A stretch of DNA of 64,000 nucleotides, from NCBI RefSeq assembly GCF_050908845.1, contig NZ_CP194171.1:2976001-3040000 (forward strand), read 5' to 3'. A model generated the notes under the pieces. It saw only the letters and a list, made by a program, of their open reading frames with translations, did not search any database and was not told where the DNA came from. Of the stretch, positions 1-8,957 are shown piece after piece (position 1 is the first letter of the stretch; every line of letters begins with the position of its first letter). Position numbers and translations under genes: made by a program. This DNA is from Marinobacterium_D sp050908845. Its GTDB lineage: Bacteria; Pseudomonadota; Gammaproteobacteria; Pseudomonadales; Balneatricaceae.

Positions 1-1302
1 ACGGGTGATACTGGAAGAGGCATCGTTGGTGTGCAGGGTCGATAGCACCAGGTGGCCGGTCAGGGCCGACTGGATGCTGATACGGGCGGTTTCCAGGTCA
101 CGCATCTCACCGACCATGATCACATCCGGGTCCTGACGCACAATGGAGCGCAGTGCGTTGGCAAAACTGAGTCCGATAGAGGATTTCACCTGGATCTGGT
201 TGATCCCCTCCAGCTGATACTCCACCGGATCCTCGACGGTGATCAGTTTGCGTTGCGGGGTGTTAAGTTGGTGAAGTGCGGTGTAAAGCGTAGTGGTTTT
301 ACCGCTACCGGTGGGACCTGTCACCAGGATCATGCCGTTGGGAATGGCCAACAGTTCATCGAGCTGGGCACGGCAGGCATCGGTAAAGCCGAGAGACTGA
401 AAATCGAAGGTGATACTCTCGCGATTCAATAATCGAAGCACCACGCTCTCGCCGTGCATGGTGGGCACGGTGGAGACACGGATATCGAGATCCTTGCCCT
501 GGACTCTCAGCTCTATGCGGCCATCCTGCGGCAACCGGCGTTCGGCGATATTGAGCCGCGCCATGATTTTCAGACGCGAAATCACCGCCGGCGACAGCTG
601 TACCGGTGGCGCTTCGCCCTCCTGCAGTACGCCGTCAACACGGTAACGGACCTTGAGCTCGTTCTCGAACGGTTCGATATGGATATCAGAGGCTCGGGCC
701 TCAACGGCACGCTGGATAATCAGGTTGACCAGCCGGATCACCGGGGCGCCGCTGGCCAGATCCATCAGCTCCTCGACGCTCTCCTCCTGCTCTTCACCCG
801 GCCCCACATCGGCGAGAATATCGCCCATCTGGCTCTGGCCCTCGCCGTAGTAGCGATCCAGCAGCGCCAGAATATCGGAGGATGCAGCGACTTTTGCCGA
901 TACCGGCATGCCCCAGGCCAGTTCCAGCGCCCGGCGGGCATACTGGTCCGCCGGATAGGCCATGGCCAACTCCAGTTTTCCATCCGTTTCGGCCAGGGGG
1001 AGCACGCTGTATTCGCGCAGGAAGCGCACAGAAACACGGTCGTTGAGATCAAGCGGAGTTTGCAGCTCTTCGGCAGTCAGCAGCGGCGAGTCATAGAGTT
1101 CGGCCAGTGCACTGGCCAGATTCCTTTCCGATACCAGGCCCAACCGGACCAGAAGTTCCGAGCGCTGCCCTGATGCAACTGCACCGGACTGCATCTGGTT
1201 TACTCGGCCCAAGTCAGTTTCGCTAAGGAGGCCCCGGTTTATCAGTATCTTGGCGAGTTCCTCCTCATGCGGATCCGGCTGGGCGGAAACTGCTTCATTC
1301 AT
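1..1302 (-). CDS. gspE: Type II secretion / pilus assembly ATPase, GspE-PilB family (partial, 3' end outside window)
   Basis: Cytoplasmic AAA-type secretion ATPase that powers pseudopilus or pilus assembly. The first 434 codons are present; the carboxyl terminus lies beyond base 1. Translation shows an amino-terminal MshEN/GspE-N region (about residues 15-150), the conserved stretch RLPQDGRIELR and DIRVSTVPTMHGE, Walker A GPTGSGKTTT at about residue 327, a Walker B-like stretch RQDPDVIMVGEMRD, and the His box TGHLVLSTLHTNDA. The ATG at 1302 has a purine-rich GGGAGG site just upstream. The sequence fits GspE better than PilB, but the zinc-binding tetracysteine part that would help is missing. 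No other gsp gene is in the window. Confidence 0.9.
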   Translation of the reverse strand, partial: MNEAVSAQPDPHEEELAKILINRGLLSETDLGRVNQMQSGAVASGQRSELLVRLGLVSERNLASALAELYDSPLLTAEELQTPLDLNDRVSVRFLREYSVLPLAETDGKLELAMAYPADQYARRALELAWGMPVSAKVAASSDILALLDRYYGEGQSQMGDILADVGPGEEQEESVEELMDLASGAPVIRLVNLIIQRAVEARASDIHIEPFENELKVRYRVDGVLQEGEAPPVQLSPAVISRLKIMARLNIAERRLPQDGRIELRVQGKDLDIRVSTVPTMHGESVVLRLLNRESITFDFQSLGFTDACRAQLDELLAIPNGMILVTGPTGSGKTTTLYTALHQLNTPQRKLITVEDPVEYQLEGINQIQVKSSIGLSFANALRSIVRQDPDVIMVGEMRDLETARISIQSALTGHLVLSTLHTNDASSSITR

Positions 1303-1548
1303 CGCCACCCTCCCTTCCCGCCAGAGCGGGCTCCGTCTCCAATAGCTTACATATGTCAGCTTTATGTTACAGATCCAAGTAAACCTGTTTCTATCGACTG
1401 ACAAAACAAGCTGTTACTCACAACTATAGCTGCCAACCGATTTTATGAGCCCAGCCCAAGTTGAATTTTTATGCGCTTGGTTGGCAATGGCATGCGTATG
1501 AATAAAGATAGGCGATAACCCCTAACAAGCCAGTTAAAGCCTGGAAAG

Positions 1549-2412
1549 CTAATAGTGGTGGTTGGTTGGCGGGCGTTCCGGATGATCGGGACGCTGGTAC
1601 TCCACCAACGACCAGCCCATTTCATCGCGACTGAACAGCCCCTGTTCTACCGGGTGAAACGCGGCACTGACCTTATCCAGATCCCAACGCTGCACCTGCA
1701 GAGTATTCTCTTCCAGCAGATCGATCAGGTTGAACGAGTTCGGAGCCCCCAGTCGGGTGCGCGATGACATGCAGGTGCCGGCAAGCAGCATCAGCATACG
1801 GGGAAAGATCTTGGGATAGCGGTGCTCGGAGGTGCGCATCATCGTGTCGTGAATATGCCCACCCAGTACCAGGTCGATACCCTGCTCGCTGAGCACCGGT
1901 ATGGCGCGCTTGGAGCCTCGCGCAATATTGTAGCGGTCCTGCATCCGTCGGCAGTCCAGCGGGTGGTGGAACACGGCTATGCGCAGCTTCGCCGGTATCC
2001 GGGTGTACTCAGTCAGTGTTTCGCGCAGCGCATTGGCGTTAATCTCGCCATTGATATGGCGCCAGCGTGGGGCCGAGTTCAGCGCGATCACCTGTACGCC
2101 GTTGCACTCCTGTGCAAAGGGGGGCAGGCGCCCGAAGGCGTCGACAAAACGTCCGTAGGGGTCGAGGAACCGGCGTACCAGGTTATGCAGAGAGATATCA
2201 TGATTACCCGGCACCGCAACCAGCGGGACATCCGGCATCCGCCCGACAAATTCGGCAGCCTGGTTAAACTCATCCTCCCGGGAGCGCTGAGTTATATCAC
2301 CGGAGAAGATAATCAGATCCGGGGCCAGTTCATGGACCTGCGACTCCAGCTGCTGCCCCACAGGTTCGGGAATGGTGCCGAAATGGGGGTCGGATAGGTG
2401 CAGGATACGCAT
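1549..2412 (-). CDS. Calcineurin-like metallophosphoesterase
   Basis: 287 aa. Dinuclear metal phosphoesterase of the 3',5'-cAMP phosphodiesterase (CpdA)-like branch. The metal-binding motifs appear in order: SDPHFG at residues 7-12, GDIT, GNHD, a FHHP motif and GGHIHD. I start it at the ATG at 2412, which places the SDPH motif at the usual distance from the amino terminus; a longer frame upstream runs entirely inside the lipid kinase gene and is not coding. The start overlaps the kinase stop in a TGATG junction, so the two are translationally coupled. Substrate is unknown: it could hydrolyse cyclic nucleotides or a phospholipid-derived product of its partner. Confidence 0.85.
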   Translation of the reverse strand: MRILHLSDPHFGTIPEPVGQQLESQVHELAPDLIIFSGDITQRSREDEFNQAAEFVGRMPDVPLVAVPGNHDISLHNLVRRFLDPYGRFVDAFGRLPPFAQECNGVQVIALNSAPRWRHINGEINANALRETLTEYTRIPAKLRIAVFHHPLDCRRMQDRYNIARGSKRAIPVLSEQGIDLVLGGHIHDTMMRTSEHRYPKIFPRMLMLLAGTCMSSRTRLGAPNSFNLIDLLEENTLQVQRWDLDKVSAAFHPVEQGLFSRDEMGWSLVEYQRPDHPERPPTNHHY

Positions 2413-3356
2413 CAGTTGCTCTCCTTCGTTGCCGGAACCACGACACGCAGCGCGTCCCGGTCGATCACAAATTCCAGCGGTCCGCGCATGCGGATCCGCT
2501 CGCCGTCGAGCACCACCGAGACTTTGCGGCGGTCCGGTTGAATCCTCAGATGCTCGGCACAAAAATTCTCCAGGCTCTGCTCGTCGCGCAATCGCCGGAC
2601 CAGCCCCCGCAGCGTCAGGCGAAACAGCGACCACTGGGTCACCTCACGCATGACGACAACGCCCAACTGGCGTGTGGCGACACAGCTGTCTATGTCCAGG
2701 TCGACACCGCGCAACTGCAACGCATTGATGCCGACAAACACCATCGGGCTTTTTATACCTCTCTGCGCCTGCCCATCATGGATCTGCAGATCCATGGCCC
2801 GGAAACCGCGTAACAGGGTGAGCAAGGTGGAGACGATCGCCACCAGACGGTGGCGTCCAAACCGGCGGGTATGTTGCTCCCGGGCGCGGATAAGCCGGGC
2901 ATAGAGGCCAAAGCTGGCATTGATAATAAAGGTATGGTCATTTACCCGCCCCAGGTGCACGGCGCGCAGCGTGCCGCCCAGGGCCAGATCGATCGCCCTG
3001 TCCTGCTCCAGCGGAATACCGAGATTGCGGGCGAAAAAATTGAACGTACCCGCGGGAATCACCGCCAGCGGTGTATCGCTGCCGCTAAGGGCCTGGGCCA
3101 CGGCACGGATGGTGCCATCACCTCCCATGGCAACCACCCGGCCGCCTTCGGATCTGGCGGCCTGAGTGGCAGCTTCTATTCGTGCCGGCAGCTGCGCGGG
3201 TTTGCGGGCGAGGTAACGACGAAAACGGATATTTCGCTCGGCGCAGACGACTTCCAGCTGTCTAGCCGCCCTTTTCGCGCTGCCTTGGCCCGAGCCGGCG
3301 TTGGCAACCAGATGAATAGCGCTTACCTGTGTCACCTGGGGTTGTTCCATCTGCAT
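2412..3356 (-). CDS. Diacylglycerol kinase-like lipid kinase (YegS/BmrU family)
   Basis: 314 aa soluble lipid kinase with the DAGK catalytic domain. The nucleotide-binding GGDGT motif is clear (VVAMGGDGTIRAVAQAL), preceded by the usual strand with NAGSGQG near residue 19, and the PAGTFNFFARNLGIP segment follows. Family members phosphorylate diacylglycerol or related lipids at the inner membrane. The first ATG (3356) has GAGGA nine bases upstream, better placed than the second ATG two codons later. The stop overlaps the metallophosphoesterase start, suggesting a two-gene operon coupling a lipid kinase with a phosphatase. Substrate is inferred from family only. Confidence 0.87.
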   Translation of the reverse strand: MQMEQPQVTQVSAIHLVANAGSGQGSAKRAARQLEVVCAERNIRFRRYLARKPAQLPARIEAATQAARSEGGRVVAMGGDGTIRAVAQALSGSDTPLAVIPAGTFNFFARNLGIPLEQDRAIDLALGGTLRAVHLGRVNDHTFIINASFGLYARLIRAREQHTRRFGRHRLVAIVSTLLTLLRGFRAMDLQIHDGQAQRGIKSPMVFVGINALQLRGVDLDIDSCVATRQLGVVVMREVTQWSLFRLTLRGLVRRLRDEQSLENFCAEHLRIQPDRRKVSVVLDGERIRMRGPLEFVIDRDALRVVVPATKESN

Positions 3357-3494
3357 CCGAGAGCGTCCTCGCCTTGCCCCGCCAAAAGACTGTTTTTTAA
3401 GGATTAGCTGATATGAGAGACTGATACAACTTCAGACGAGCATTCATTCGATCGCAAGCCGATCCAGTCTCACACAGAAAGGTGCTATACGGAT

Positions 3495-4811
3495 ATGAGC
3501 AAAGCGCACAATCTGACCGTGGATCTCTACCAGAAACTGATCAACCAGGAGGATGCCCGCGCCTGCAAGGCGATCGATGAAGCCGCCTGTCGTGAGGTGC
3601 CGGGCAACTTTCTGCTGACCCTGCTCAGCCAGTTTCTGACCCAGCTCGGCGATGCCTTATCGAACCCGAAGATTATCCTTCCCTGGGTGCTGCAGAGCGT
3701 TGCCGCACCGCTCTATCTGTTTGGTCTGCTGGTGCCGATCCGCGAATCCGGCTCGATGATCCCGCAGCTGGTGATCGCCAGTTACGTGCGCCGTATGCCG
3801 GTGCGCAAGGGTATCTGGGTGCTTGGCAGCATCCTCCAGGCGCTGTCGATCTTCGGTATCGGCTTGGCGGCCTGGCTACTGGAAGGCGCTGTTGCCGGCT
3901 GGTGCATTATCGCTCTGTTGACAGTTTTCAGCCTGTCACGCGGACTCTGCTCGGTGGCGTCCAAGGATGTGATCGGCAAGACGATTCCGAAGCGTCAGCG
4001 CGGACAGCTCTCGGGCTGGTCGGCGTCGGCCGCCGGACTGATTACGTTGGGCTTCGGTGCTGCCCTGCTGCTCAGCGACGGCAGCGAGTTACAGCCGGTT
4101 CATTACGGTATCCTGATGGCTGGCGCGGGCTGTCTCTGGCTGATCGCGGCACTGGTGTATTCACGGGTGAAGGAGTACCCGGGCGAAACCAGCGGCGGTA
4201 AAAACGGCTTTGCCGAGGCGATGAAACGGCTCGACCTGCTGCGCAGCGACAAACCCTTTCGCCGTTTTGTGGTGACACGGGCGCTGATGCTGTGTTCGGC
4301 GCTGACCGCGCCCTACTACGTGGTGCTGGCCCAGCAAAGCCTGGGTTCGCCGGCTTATCTGCTGGGGCTTTTTATCCTTGCCAGCGGAGCAGCCAGCCTG
4401 ATTTCAGGTCCGTTCTGGGGGCAGTTTGCCGATGTCTCGAGCCGCCGGGTACTGATCGTATCGGCGCTGATAACCTCGGTATTGGGGATAGTTATTTTCG
4501 CCATCGCCACTTTTCAGCCGGGCTGGTTAAGCCTGTTCTGGTTGATGCCTCTGGCTTATTTCCTGCTCACCATCGCCCATCAGGGCGTACGCATCGGCCG
4601 CAAGACCTACGTGGTGGACCTGGCCGAGGGTAACAAGCGCACCGACTATGTCTCGGTCAGCAACACGGTGATCGGCGTTATCCTGCTGCTGATGGGCCTG
4701 TCCGGTGCACTGAGCGCCGTGCTCGATATCAGCGGTATTATCCTGCTGCTCTCCTGCCTCTGCCTGGGCGGCGCCGCGCTGGCGATCACCCTGCCGGAGA
4801 TCGATGATTAG
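3495..4811 (+). CDS. MFS transporter
   Basis: 438 aa polytopic inner-membrane carrier with about 12 hydrophobic segments; the interdomain basic loop (PKRQRGQLSG) between TM4 and TM5 and the VSSRRVLI loop between TM8 and TM9 resemble MFS signatures. An amphipathic amino-terminal extension of about 40 residues (YQKLINQEDARACKAIDEAA) precedes the first membrane segment, unusual among drug-type MFS proteins. Transcribed divergently from the lipid kinase; its stop abuts a palindromic repeat. The substrate cannot be read from sequence. Confidence 0.8.
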   Translation: MSKAHNLTVDLYQKLINQEDARACKAIDEAACREVPGNFLLTLLSQFLTQLGDALSNPKIILPWVLQSVAAPLYLFGLLVPIRESGSMIPQLVIASYVRRMPVRKGIWVLGSILQALSIFGIGLAAWLLEGAVAGWCIIALLTVFSLSRGLCSVASKDVIGKTIPKRQRGQLSGWSASAAGLITLGFGAALLLSDGSELQPVHYGILMAGAGCLWLIAALVYSRVKEYPGETSGGKNGFAEAMKRLDLLRSDKPFRRFVVTRALMLCSALTAPYYVVLAQQSLGSPAYLLGLFILASGAASLISGPFWGQFADVSSRRVLIVSALITSVLGIVIFAIATFQPGWLSLFWLMPLAYFLLTIAHQGVRIGRKTYVVDLAEGNKRTDYVSVSNTVIGVILLLMGLSGALSAVLDISGIILLLSCLCLGGAALAITLPEIDD

Positions 4812-4951
4812 CAGGGTATTGAAAATCGTTTTCGAGGCAGCCGAGGCAAGGCAAAAACAGGCGAAAAAGCGGAGTTTAGTGAACTAAATGAGCATTTTAA
4901 GCCTGTTTTTAACGCGGCATTCGGCAACGCAGATAGTTTTTCAATATCCTG
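4812..4951. repeat. 140-bp imperfect palindromic intergenic repeat
   Basis: The whole interval between the MFS stop and the zapE stop is one long imperfect inverted repeat. Both ends read CAGG(G/A)TATTGAAAA inward, matching segments AAAAACAGGC lie in both arms, and the centre is the self-complementary AGTTTAGTGAACTAAAT. The structure would form a long hairpin in RNA and could end both convergent transcripts. Its shape and exact fit between two stops suggest a dispersed, MITE/REP-like element; no second copy is visible in this window. Confidence 0.75.
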
Positions 4952-6067
4952 TTAGGGGTTGATACCAAATCTGGCCAACTGCATCTCTTTCAGGCGGCTG
5001 AGCGTACGGCGGAAGGCGAACTCCAGGTAGCCGATCGGGTAAAGCTCATCCATCGGCACCTGGGCCTCAATGTAAAGCGGCACACCCCGGTCGTAACACT
5101 CGTCCACCAGCGCAATAAACCGGCGTACGCCGTTATCCATTTTTGAGCGGTACGGCAGCTGACGGTCCCCGGTATCGACCTTTTCTACAGCATCTTCGGT
5201 ACCACGTGCGATCGCCGGCAGGTTGTCGTCACTGACCAGGCAGGGCACCTCGCTGAGCAGAATCTGGCGGTAACGGTCGCACAGTTCAATGTAATCGTTG
5301 GCCCAGAGCGGTGTTTCACAAAGCTGATCATAGGTTGCCCAGAGCACCCGTGAACTTTGGCGCGTGACCGGTACGGTGCGGCTGCCGATGGTCAGGCTGG
5401 CGGTACTGCCGGAGCTTTGCGCCAGTTCCCGGAAGCAGGCGTCCATCGCTTCGGGCTCATCCGGATCCTTAACCCAGTAACGCTCGGTACGCGCTCCCGG
5501 ATGCAGGCGGTGGTCCTCGGTGCCGAGCACATCCACGACGGTCATGTGCTGCTTGATCGCCTCGATGGCGGGAAACAGCCGGTCCCGGTGATGCCCGCCT
5601 TCATAGAGAAGATCGGGTGGCTGATTGGAGGTCAGCACCAGCACGATGCGGCGTGAAAACAGCAGCTGGAACAGACGTCCCAGAATCATGGCGTCGCCGA
5701 TATCGTTGATAAACAGCTCATCCAGGCAGAGAACGCGCAGTTCATTTTCCAGTTCATCCGCCAGTTGCTTCAACGGGTCACTGTGACCGGTCAGCTCAAA
5801 CAGGCGTCGGTGTACCCAGCGCATGAAATGGTGAAAATGCTGGCGCCGGGACGGAATGCCCAGCCCCTCATTGAACCTGTCCATCAGCCAGGTCTTGCCG
5901 CGCCCCACCGGCCCGTACATGTACACGCCCTTGATCGGCTTGCGCCCGCGCTTGTGCAGCGCCTGAAAGCAGTGTTCGAGGTATCCAATCGCCTGACGCT
6001 GCGCCGGGTCGTCGCTGAACCCGTTTTCAAGGGCGGCCAGGTAAGCCTGATGGGGAGAGAGGGACAA
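4952..6067 (-). CDS. zapE: Cell division protein ZapE (AFG1-like ATPase)
   Basis: 371 aa, close to the 375 aa of Escherichia coli ZapE, a cytoplasmic ATPase that acts on the Z ring during late division and stress. Walker A is GPVGRGKTWLMDRF near residue 52; a Walker B-type LRVLCLDELFINDIGDA segment and the LTSNQPPDLLYEGG sensor stretch follow, all typical of the AFG1/LACE1 family. The start appears to be a TTG at 6067 with AGGAG ten bases upstream; no in-frame ATG lies nearby. Convergent with the MFS gene across the palindromic repeat. Confidence 0.9.
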   Translation of the reverse strand: MSLSPHQAYLAALENGFSDDPAQRQAIGYLEHCFQALHKRGRKPIKGVYMYGPVGRGKTWLMDRFNEGLGIPSRRQHFHHFMRWVHRRLFELTGHSDPLKQLADELENELRVLCLDELFINDIGDAMILGRLFQLLFSRRIVLVLTSNQPPDLLYEGGHHRDRLFPAIEAIKQHMTVVDVLGTEDHRLHPGARTERYWVKDPDEPEAMDACFRELAQSSGSTASLTIGSRTVPVTRQSSRVLWATYDQLCETPLWANDYIELCDRYRQILLSEVPCLVSDDNLPAIARGTEDAVEKVDTGDRQLPYRSKMDNGVRRFIALVDECYDRGVPLYIEAQVPMDELYPIGYLEFAFRRTLSRLKEMQLARFGINP

Positions 6068-6532
6068 GGGAACAGCGCTCCTTAGCTTGTTTGTAAGGCG
6101 GACGATGATGCCAGCTGAGACGGATACTGCAAGTAGCCTGACAAGGCGCTTTTAAGCGATATTTCAAAAAATGATTATATTTATTCGTAACTCAGCAGAG
6201 TTACTTATATTTTGAATTTTACACATTCATTATTTAATTTTGATATTTACTCCACCGGATCCTACATTTCGTAAAAAGTGGCTCTTACCCGGCTGTTCTA
6301 CACCAGCGACCCGATACCGAGCCACACAAGTCGATAGGAATTTGTAGGAAACCCGACAAAATCGCACCATAAAAGTGCACCAAACATACCGCTTTTAACA
6401 CCGAAAAGTTATTAACATCTCACAAAATCAATTAATTAAGAGACTTTTGCATCTACTGCTACTTATCCGTCATATTTCCGCCCTATAATGGCGCCGTTCT
6501 TCAAGCCTCCCAATAACAGGTACAAGCTAACC
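6068..6532. other. 465-bp AT-rich intergenic region between zapE and the HhH protein gene
   Basis: Divergent promoter region, clearly richer in A and T than its surroundings. It holds a perfect small dyad, GTAACTC-agca-GAGTTAC at 6187-6204, and a TATAAT box at 6484-6489 that should serve the downstream gene. I find no supported open frame or RNA gene in it. Confidence 0.6.
6484..6489 (+). promoter_or_regulatory. -10 box upstream of the HhH-tail protein
   Basis: A perfect TATAAT hexamer 44 bases before the ATG at 6533. No good -35 hexamer stands 17 bases upstream, so it is only a partial promoter match. It overlaps an in-frame upstream ATG at 6488, which argues against that ATG being the real start. 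Confidence 0.5.
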
Positions 6533-7882
6533 ATGAACAACCCCGCCATTCGCTTTAACGGACAAATCGAATACTCTTTCAACGGCGACATCGCACAGCT
6601 CGGTGCAAGCCTCGGCATTCTGGAACCAGAGCAGGTCGCAAACGAGCGCCTGTCACTGCAGCTCTGGGCCTGCGAAGACAACTTTGATCCTGCTGCCCCG
6701 CAGGGTACCCGCGTTGCCGACCTGCCGCTGCAGCCGCAACTGTCTGATGGTTTCTACCGCGATCAGACCTTCGCCCTGCCCCCTGCCGGCAATCGCGACT
6801 ACCTGATGGCCCTGGCCCTGGTCGGTGAAAGCGCAGAAGGCTCCAGCCGTGTTCATGATTTCGCGCTGTTCGAAAACCGCCAGCTGTTTACCCAGCCCCG
6901 TATCGAAGGCCGCGTTGACTGCCAGCTGCTGAACGACAGCGTCGAACTTTACGTTGAATCGGTCACCAACCCGCGCGACGCTGAAAACCGTTCCGGCTCG
7001 CTGCAGCTTGAACTCTGGGCACTTAACGCCCCCTACACCGGTGGCGCATTTACCGGTTTCCCGCTGGCCAGCTCTGAGCTGGGCAACCTGGATGGCAACT
7101 GCGAATGGCGTGACTGCAACTTCAATCTGGCACTGAACCAGCCGCCGGTCGGCGAATGGACTGTGGTTCTGATGCTGCGCGAGTGGACTTCCACTGGCTA
7201 TGTAACCCGCGATTTCCGTCAGCTGCCTGACCTGGTCCGCGAGCCGCAGCAGGCTGCGCCGGTCACCACAGAAGTGGAAGCTACACCGGACTTCATTCCT
7301 GCCGAAGCAGCCGCTAAAAACGACGACGAAAAAGAGGTCGAGGCTAAACCGGCGACTGCTGAAAAAGCGCCCGCCAAGGAAGCCGATAGCGCCGCGACTA
7401 AGGAAGCTGATAGCGCTGCAACTAATGCCGATAGCGCTGCAACTAAAGAAGCCAAGCCTGTCGAAGCTGAAGTCAAAGCCGAGAAAGCCGTAAAGGCCGA
7501 GCAGCCGGCTGCCAAAGTCGAAGTCGAAGCCAAAGAAAAAGTCGAAGCTGAAGAAAAAGCCGAAGCAAAATCTCCGGCTGAAAAACCGGCTGAAAAAGCC
7601 GCTGCGAAACCGGCCGTCAAAGTAGAAGCGAAAACTTCAGCTGCTAAACCGGCCGCACAGCCCGCTAAGACAGCCAAGGCCCAAAAGGAGCCTGCAGAAA
7701 AAGCACCGGTTTCAATCAACAAAGCCGAGGTCGAGGAGCTGATTGGCGTGAAAGGCCTGTCTCCCCGCCTGGCTAAAGCGATCGTTTCTGACCGTCCGTA
7801 CAAGAGCATTGATGATCTGCAGAAAGTACGTGGCCTGGGCGCGAAACTGATCGCCAAGCTGCGCGAGCAACTCTGCCTCTAA
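6533..7882 (+). CDS. Uncharacterised protein with beta-rich domains, Lys/Glu/Ala tail and C-terminal helix-hairpin-helix
   Basis: 449 aa from the ATG at 6533. Residues 1 to about 230 form two Trp-containing, probably beta-sandwich repeats: LSLQLWACEDNF in the first and LQLELWALNAPY in the second sit at equivalent places. A long low-complexity stretch follows (about 250-385), made of Ala, Glu, Lys and Pro with short tandem repeats such as EADSAATK and KPAEKAAAKPA. The last 55 residues are a ComEA-like helix-hairpin-helix: INKAEVEELIGVKGLSP and IDDLQKVRGLGAKLIAKL. No signal peptide is seen. The HhH suggests DNA binding and the tail resembles histone H1-like flexible tails, but the function is unknown. 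Confidence 0.75.
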   Translation: MNNPAIRFNGQIEYSFNGDIAQLGASLGILEPEQVANERLSLQLWACEDNFDPAAPQGTRVADLPLQPQLSDGFYRDQTFALPPAGNRDYLMALALVGESAEGSSRVHDFALFENRQLFTQPRIEGRVDCQLLNDSVELYVESVTNPRDAENRSGSLQLELWALNAPYTGGAFTGFPLASSELGNLDGNCEWRDCNFNLALNQPPVGEWTVVLMLREWTSTGYVTRDFRQLPDLVREPQQAAPVTTEVEATPDFIPAEAAAKNDDEKEVEAKPATAEKAPAKEADSAATKEADSAATNADSAATKEAKPVEAEVKAEKAVKAEQPAAKVEVEAKEKVEAEEKAEAKSPAEKPAEKAAAKPAVKVEAKTSAAKPAAQPAKTAKAQKEPAEKAPVSINKAEVEELIGVKGLSPRLAKAIVSDRPYKSIDDLQKVRGLGAKLIAKLREQLCL

Positions 7883-7903
7883 GCCAGATTATTGCTCGTC
7901 ACT

Positions 7904-7934
7904 ATAAACCAGCCGGAAACTCCGGCTGGTTTAT
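7904..7934. terminator. Bidirectional intrinsic terminator
   Basis: A perfect 14-bp stem ATAAACCAGCCGGA / TCCGGCTGGTTTAT with a 3-base loop lies between the convergent HhH protein and PqiA-like genes. T-rich flanks are modest, so termination is likely but not certain. Confidence 0.75.
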
Positions 7935-7953
7935 TCCCCTCCCTGCGCACGCT

Positions 7954-8427
7954 TTATCCGTCACGTTCCAGCCAATTTACCGTCTGCCGTGTAACCAGCA
8001 TGGTTAATAGCACCCCTGCGGCGAAGAGATAGAGGCCGTAGTGCACCTGGACGCTGACGATAACCCCAAGTTTCACCGTCACAATCAGCATCGCTACCAC
8101 CATCACATCCAGCATCGCCCAGCGACCGTACTCATGCATCAGGCGCAGAATACGCCGTGTTGCCGGACTGCCCCTGCCTGATAGTGTCAGCAGGCGAATC
8201 AGTACGCCCAGCTTCGCCAGCGGCAGCAATACGCTGAACGCCAGAATAAGCACAAACAGCAGGTACTGCCCCTGCACCCAGAGCTGGGCGATACCGCCGA
8301 GGATCGACAGCCGGTCGTCGAACAGCCAGAGCCGTGTCAGTGTCAGCAGTGGCGTGACCATCCCCGCCAGCAACAGAGCGCCGGCGAACAGCGCCAGCCA
8401 ACGCAGGTAGAGCGGTGATTTCAGCAT
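7954..8427 (-). CDS. PqiA/YebS-family inner membrane protein (single-domain)
   Basis: 157 aa with four hydrophobic segments. The family signature is visible: YGRWAMLDVMVVAMLIVTVKL, close to the GRWSM(V/L)DVF motif of paraquat-inducible protein A. Full PqiA carries two such domains and cysteines; this is a one-domain form and I see no cysteine pair. PqiA-family proteins are the membrane partners of MCE lipid-transport proteins, but no mce gene is nearby. Its ATG overlaps the upstream methyltransferase stop in a TGATG junction. Confidence 0.75.
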   Translation of the reverse strand: MLKSPLYLRWLALFAGALLLAGMVTPLLTLTRLWLFDDRLSILGGIAQLWVQGQYLLFVLILAFSVLLPLAKLGVLIRLLTLSGRGSPATRRILRLMHEYGRWAMLDVMVVAMLIVTVKLGVIVSVQVHYGLYLFAAGVLLTMLVTRQTVNWLERDG

Positions 8428-8885
8428 CAGATCCAGCGCCTTGTACGTGCCATGTAACGCGTGTACTCCGCGCCGAACAGTGATCTGAGCGCGCGCTCTT
8501 CCGGGTGGATCTGGAAGCGGTTCATATAGAGTACAAAGCCGACCAGCCAGAGCGGCGCCAACCAGCTCGGCTCATGCAGGGCGTAGGCGCTCAGCAGCAA
8601 CAGAATCCCCAGGTACATCGGATTGCGTGAATAGCGGAACAGACCGGAGTCTACCAGCACGCGGGTTTTCTCCGGGGTATGCGGATGAAAGGTCGTGCCG
8701 CGCTGACGAAACTGATAGAGCGCGCCCAGACCCAAGAGTAAGGCGGTAAAAACCAGGCCATATTTCAGCCAGCTCAGATCGCCCTGCAGCGGCGATTTAA
8801 ACCCTGCCCAGCGACTCAGCCAGATCAGCAGCGCACAGACGGCGGCAACCAGCGGTGGCGGGCATTTCAGTTCCAGGCGAGACAT
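8427..8885 (-). CDS. Isoprenylcysteine carboxyl methyltransferase / phospholipid methyltransferase-like membrane protein
   Basis: 152 aa with about four membrane segments. The ICMT/PEMT signature is present in the carboxyl half: GLFRYSRNPMYLG followed by the HPEERALRSLFGAEYTRYM motif, both typical of SAM-dependent membrane methyltransferases. Bacterial members have poorly known substrates, so a methyltransferase role is a family inference. It lies directly upstream of, and overlaps, the PqiA-like gene. Confidence 0.8.
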   Translation of the reverse strand: MSRLELKCPPPLVAAVCALLIWLSRWAGFKSPLQGDLSWLKYGLVFTALLLGLGALYQFRQRGTTFHPHTPEKTRVLVDSGLFRYSRNPMYLGILLLLSAYALHEPSWLAPLWLVGFVLYMNRFQIHPEERALRSLFGAEYTRYMARTRRWI

Positions 8886-8957
8886 ACTTTTTACCCTTAA
8901 ACGACTCTGGGCACCTTAGCGAAAATCGGCGTAAAGCTGAAGCTGCCAACACCGCAC

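Noticed and set aside
2413..2634. Amino-terminal extension of the metallophosphoesterase
   Set aside because: Lies wholly in the lipid kinase coding sequence; the TGATG junction at 2410-2414 marks the true start.
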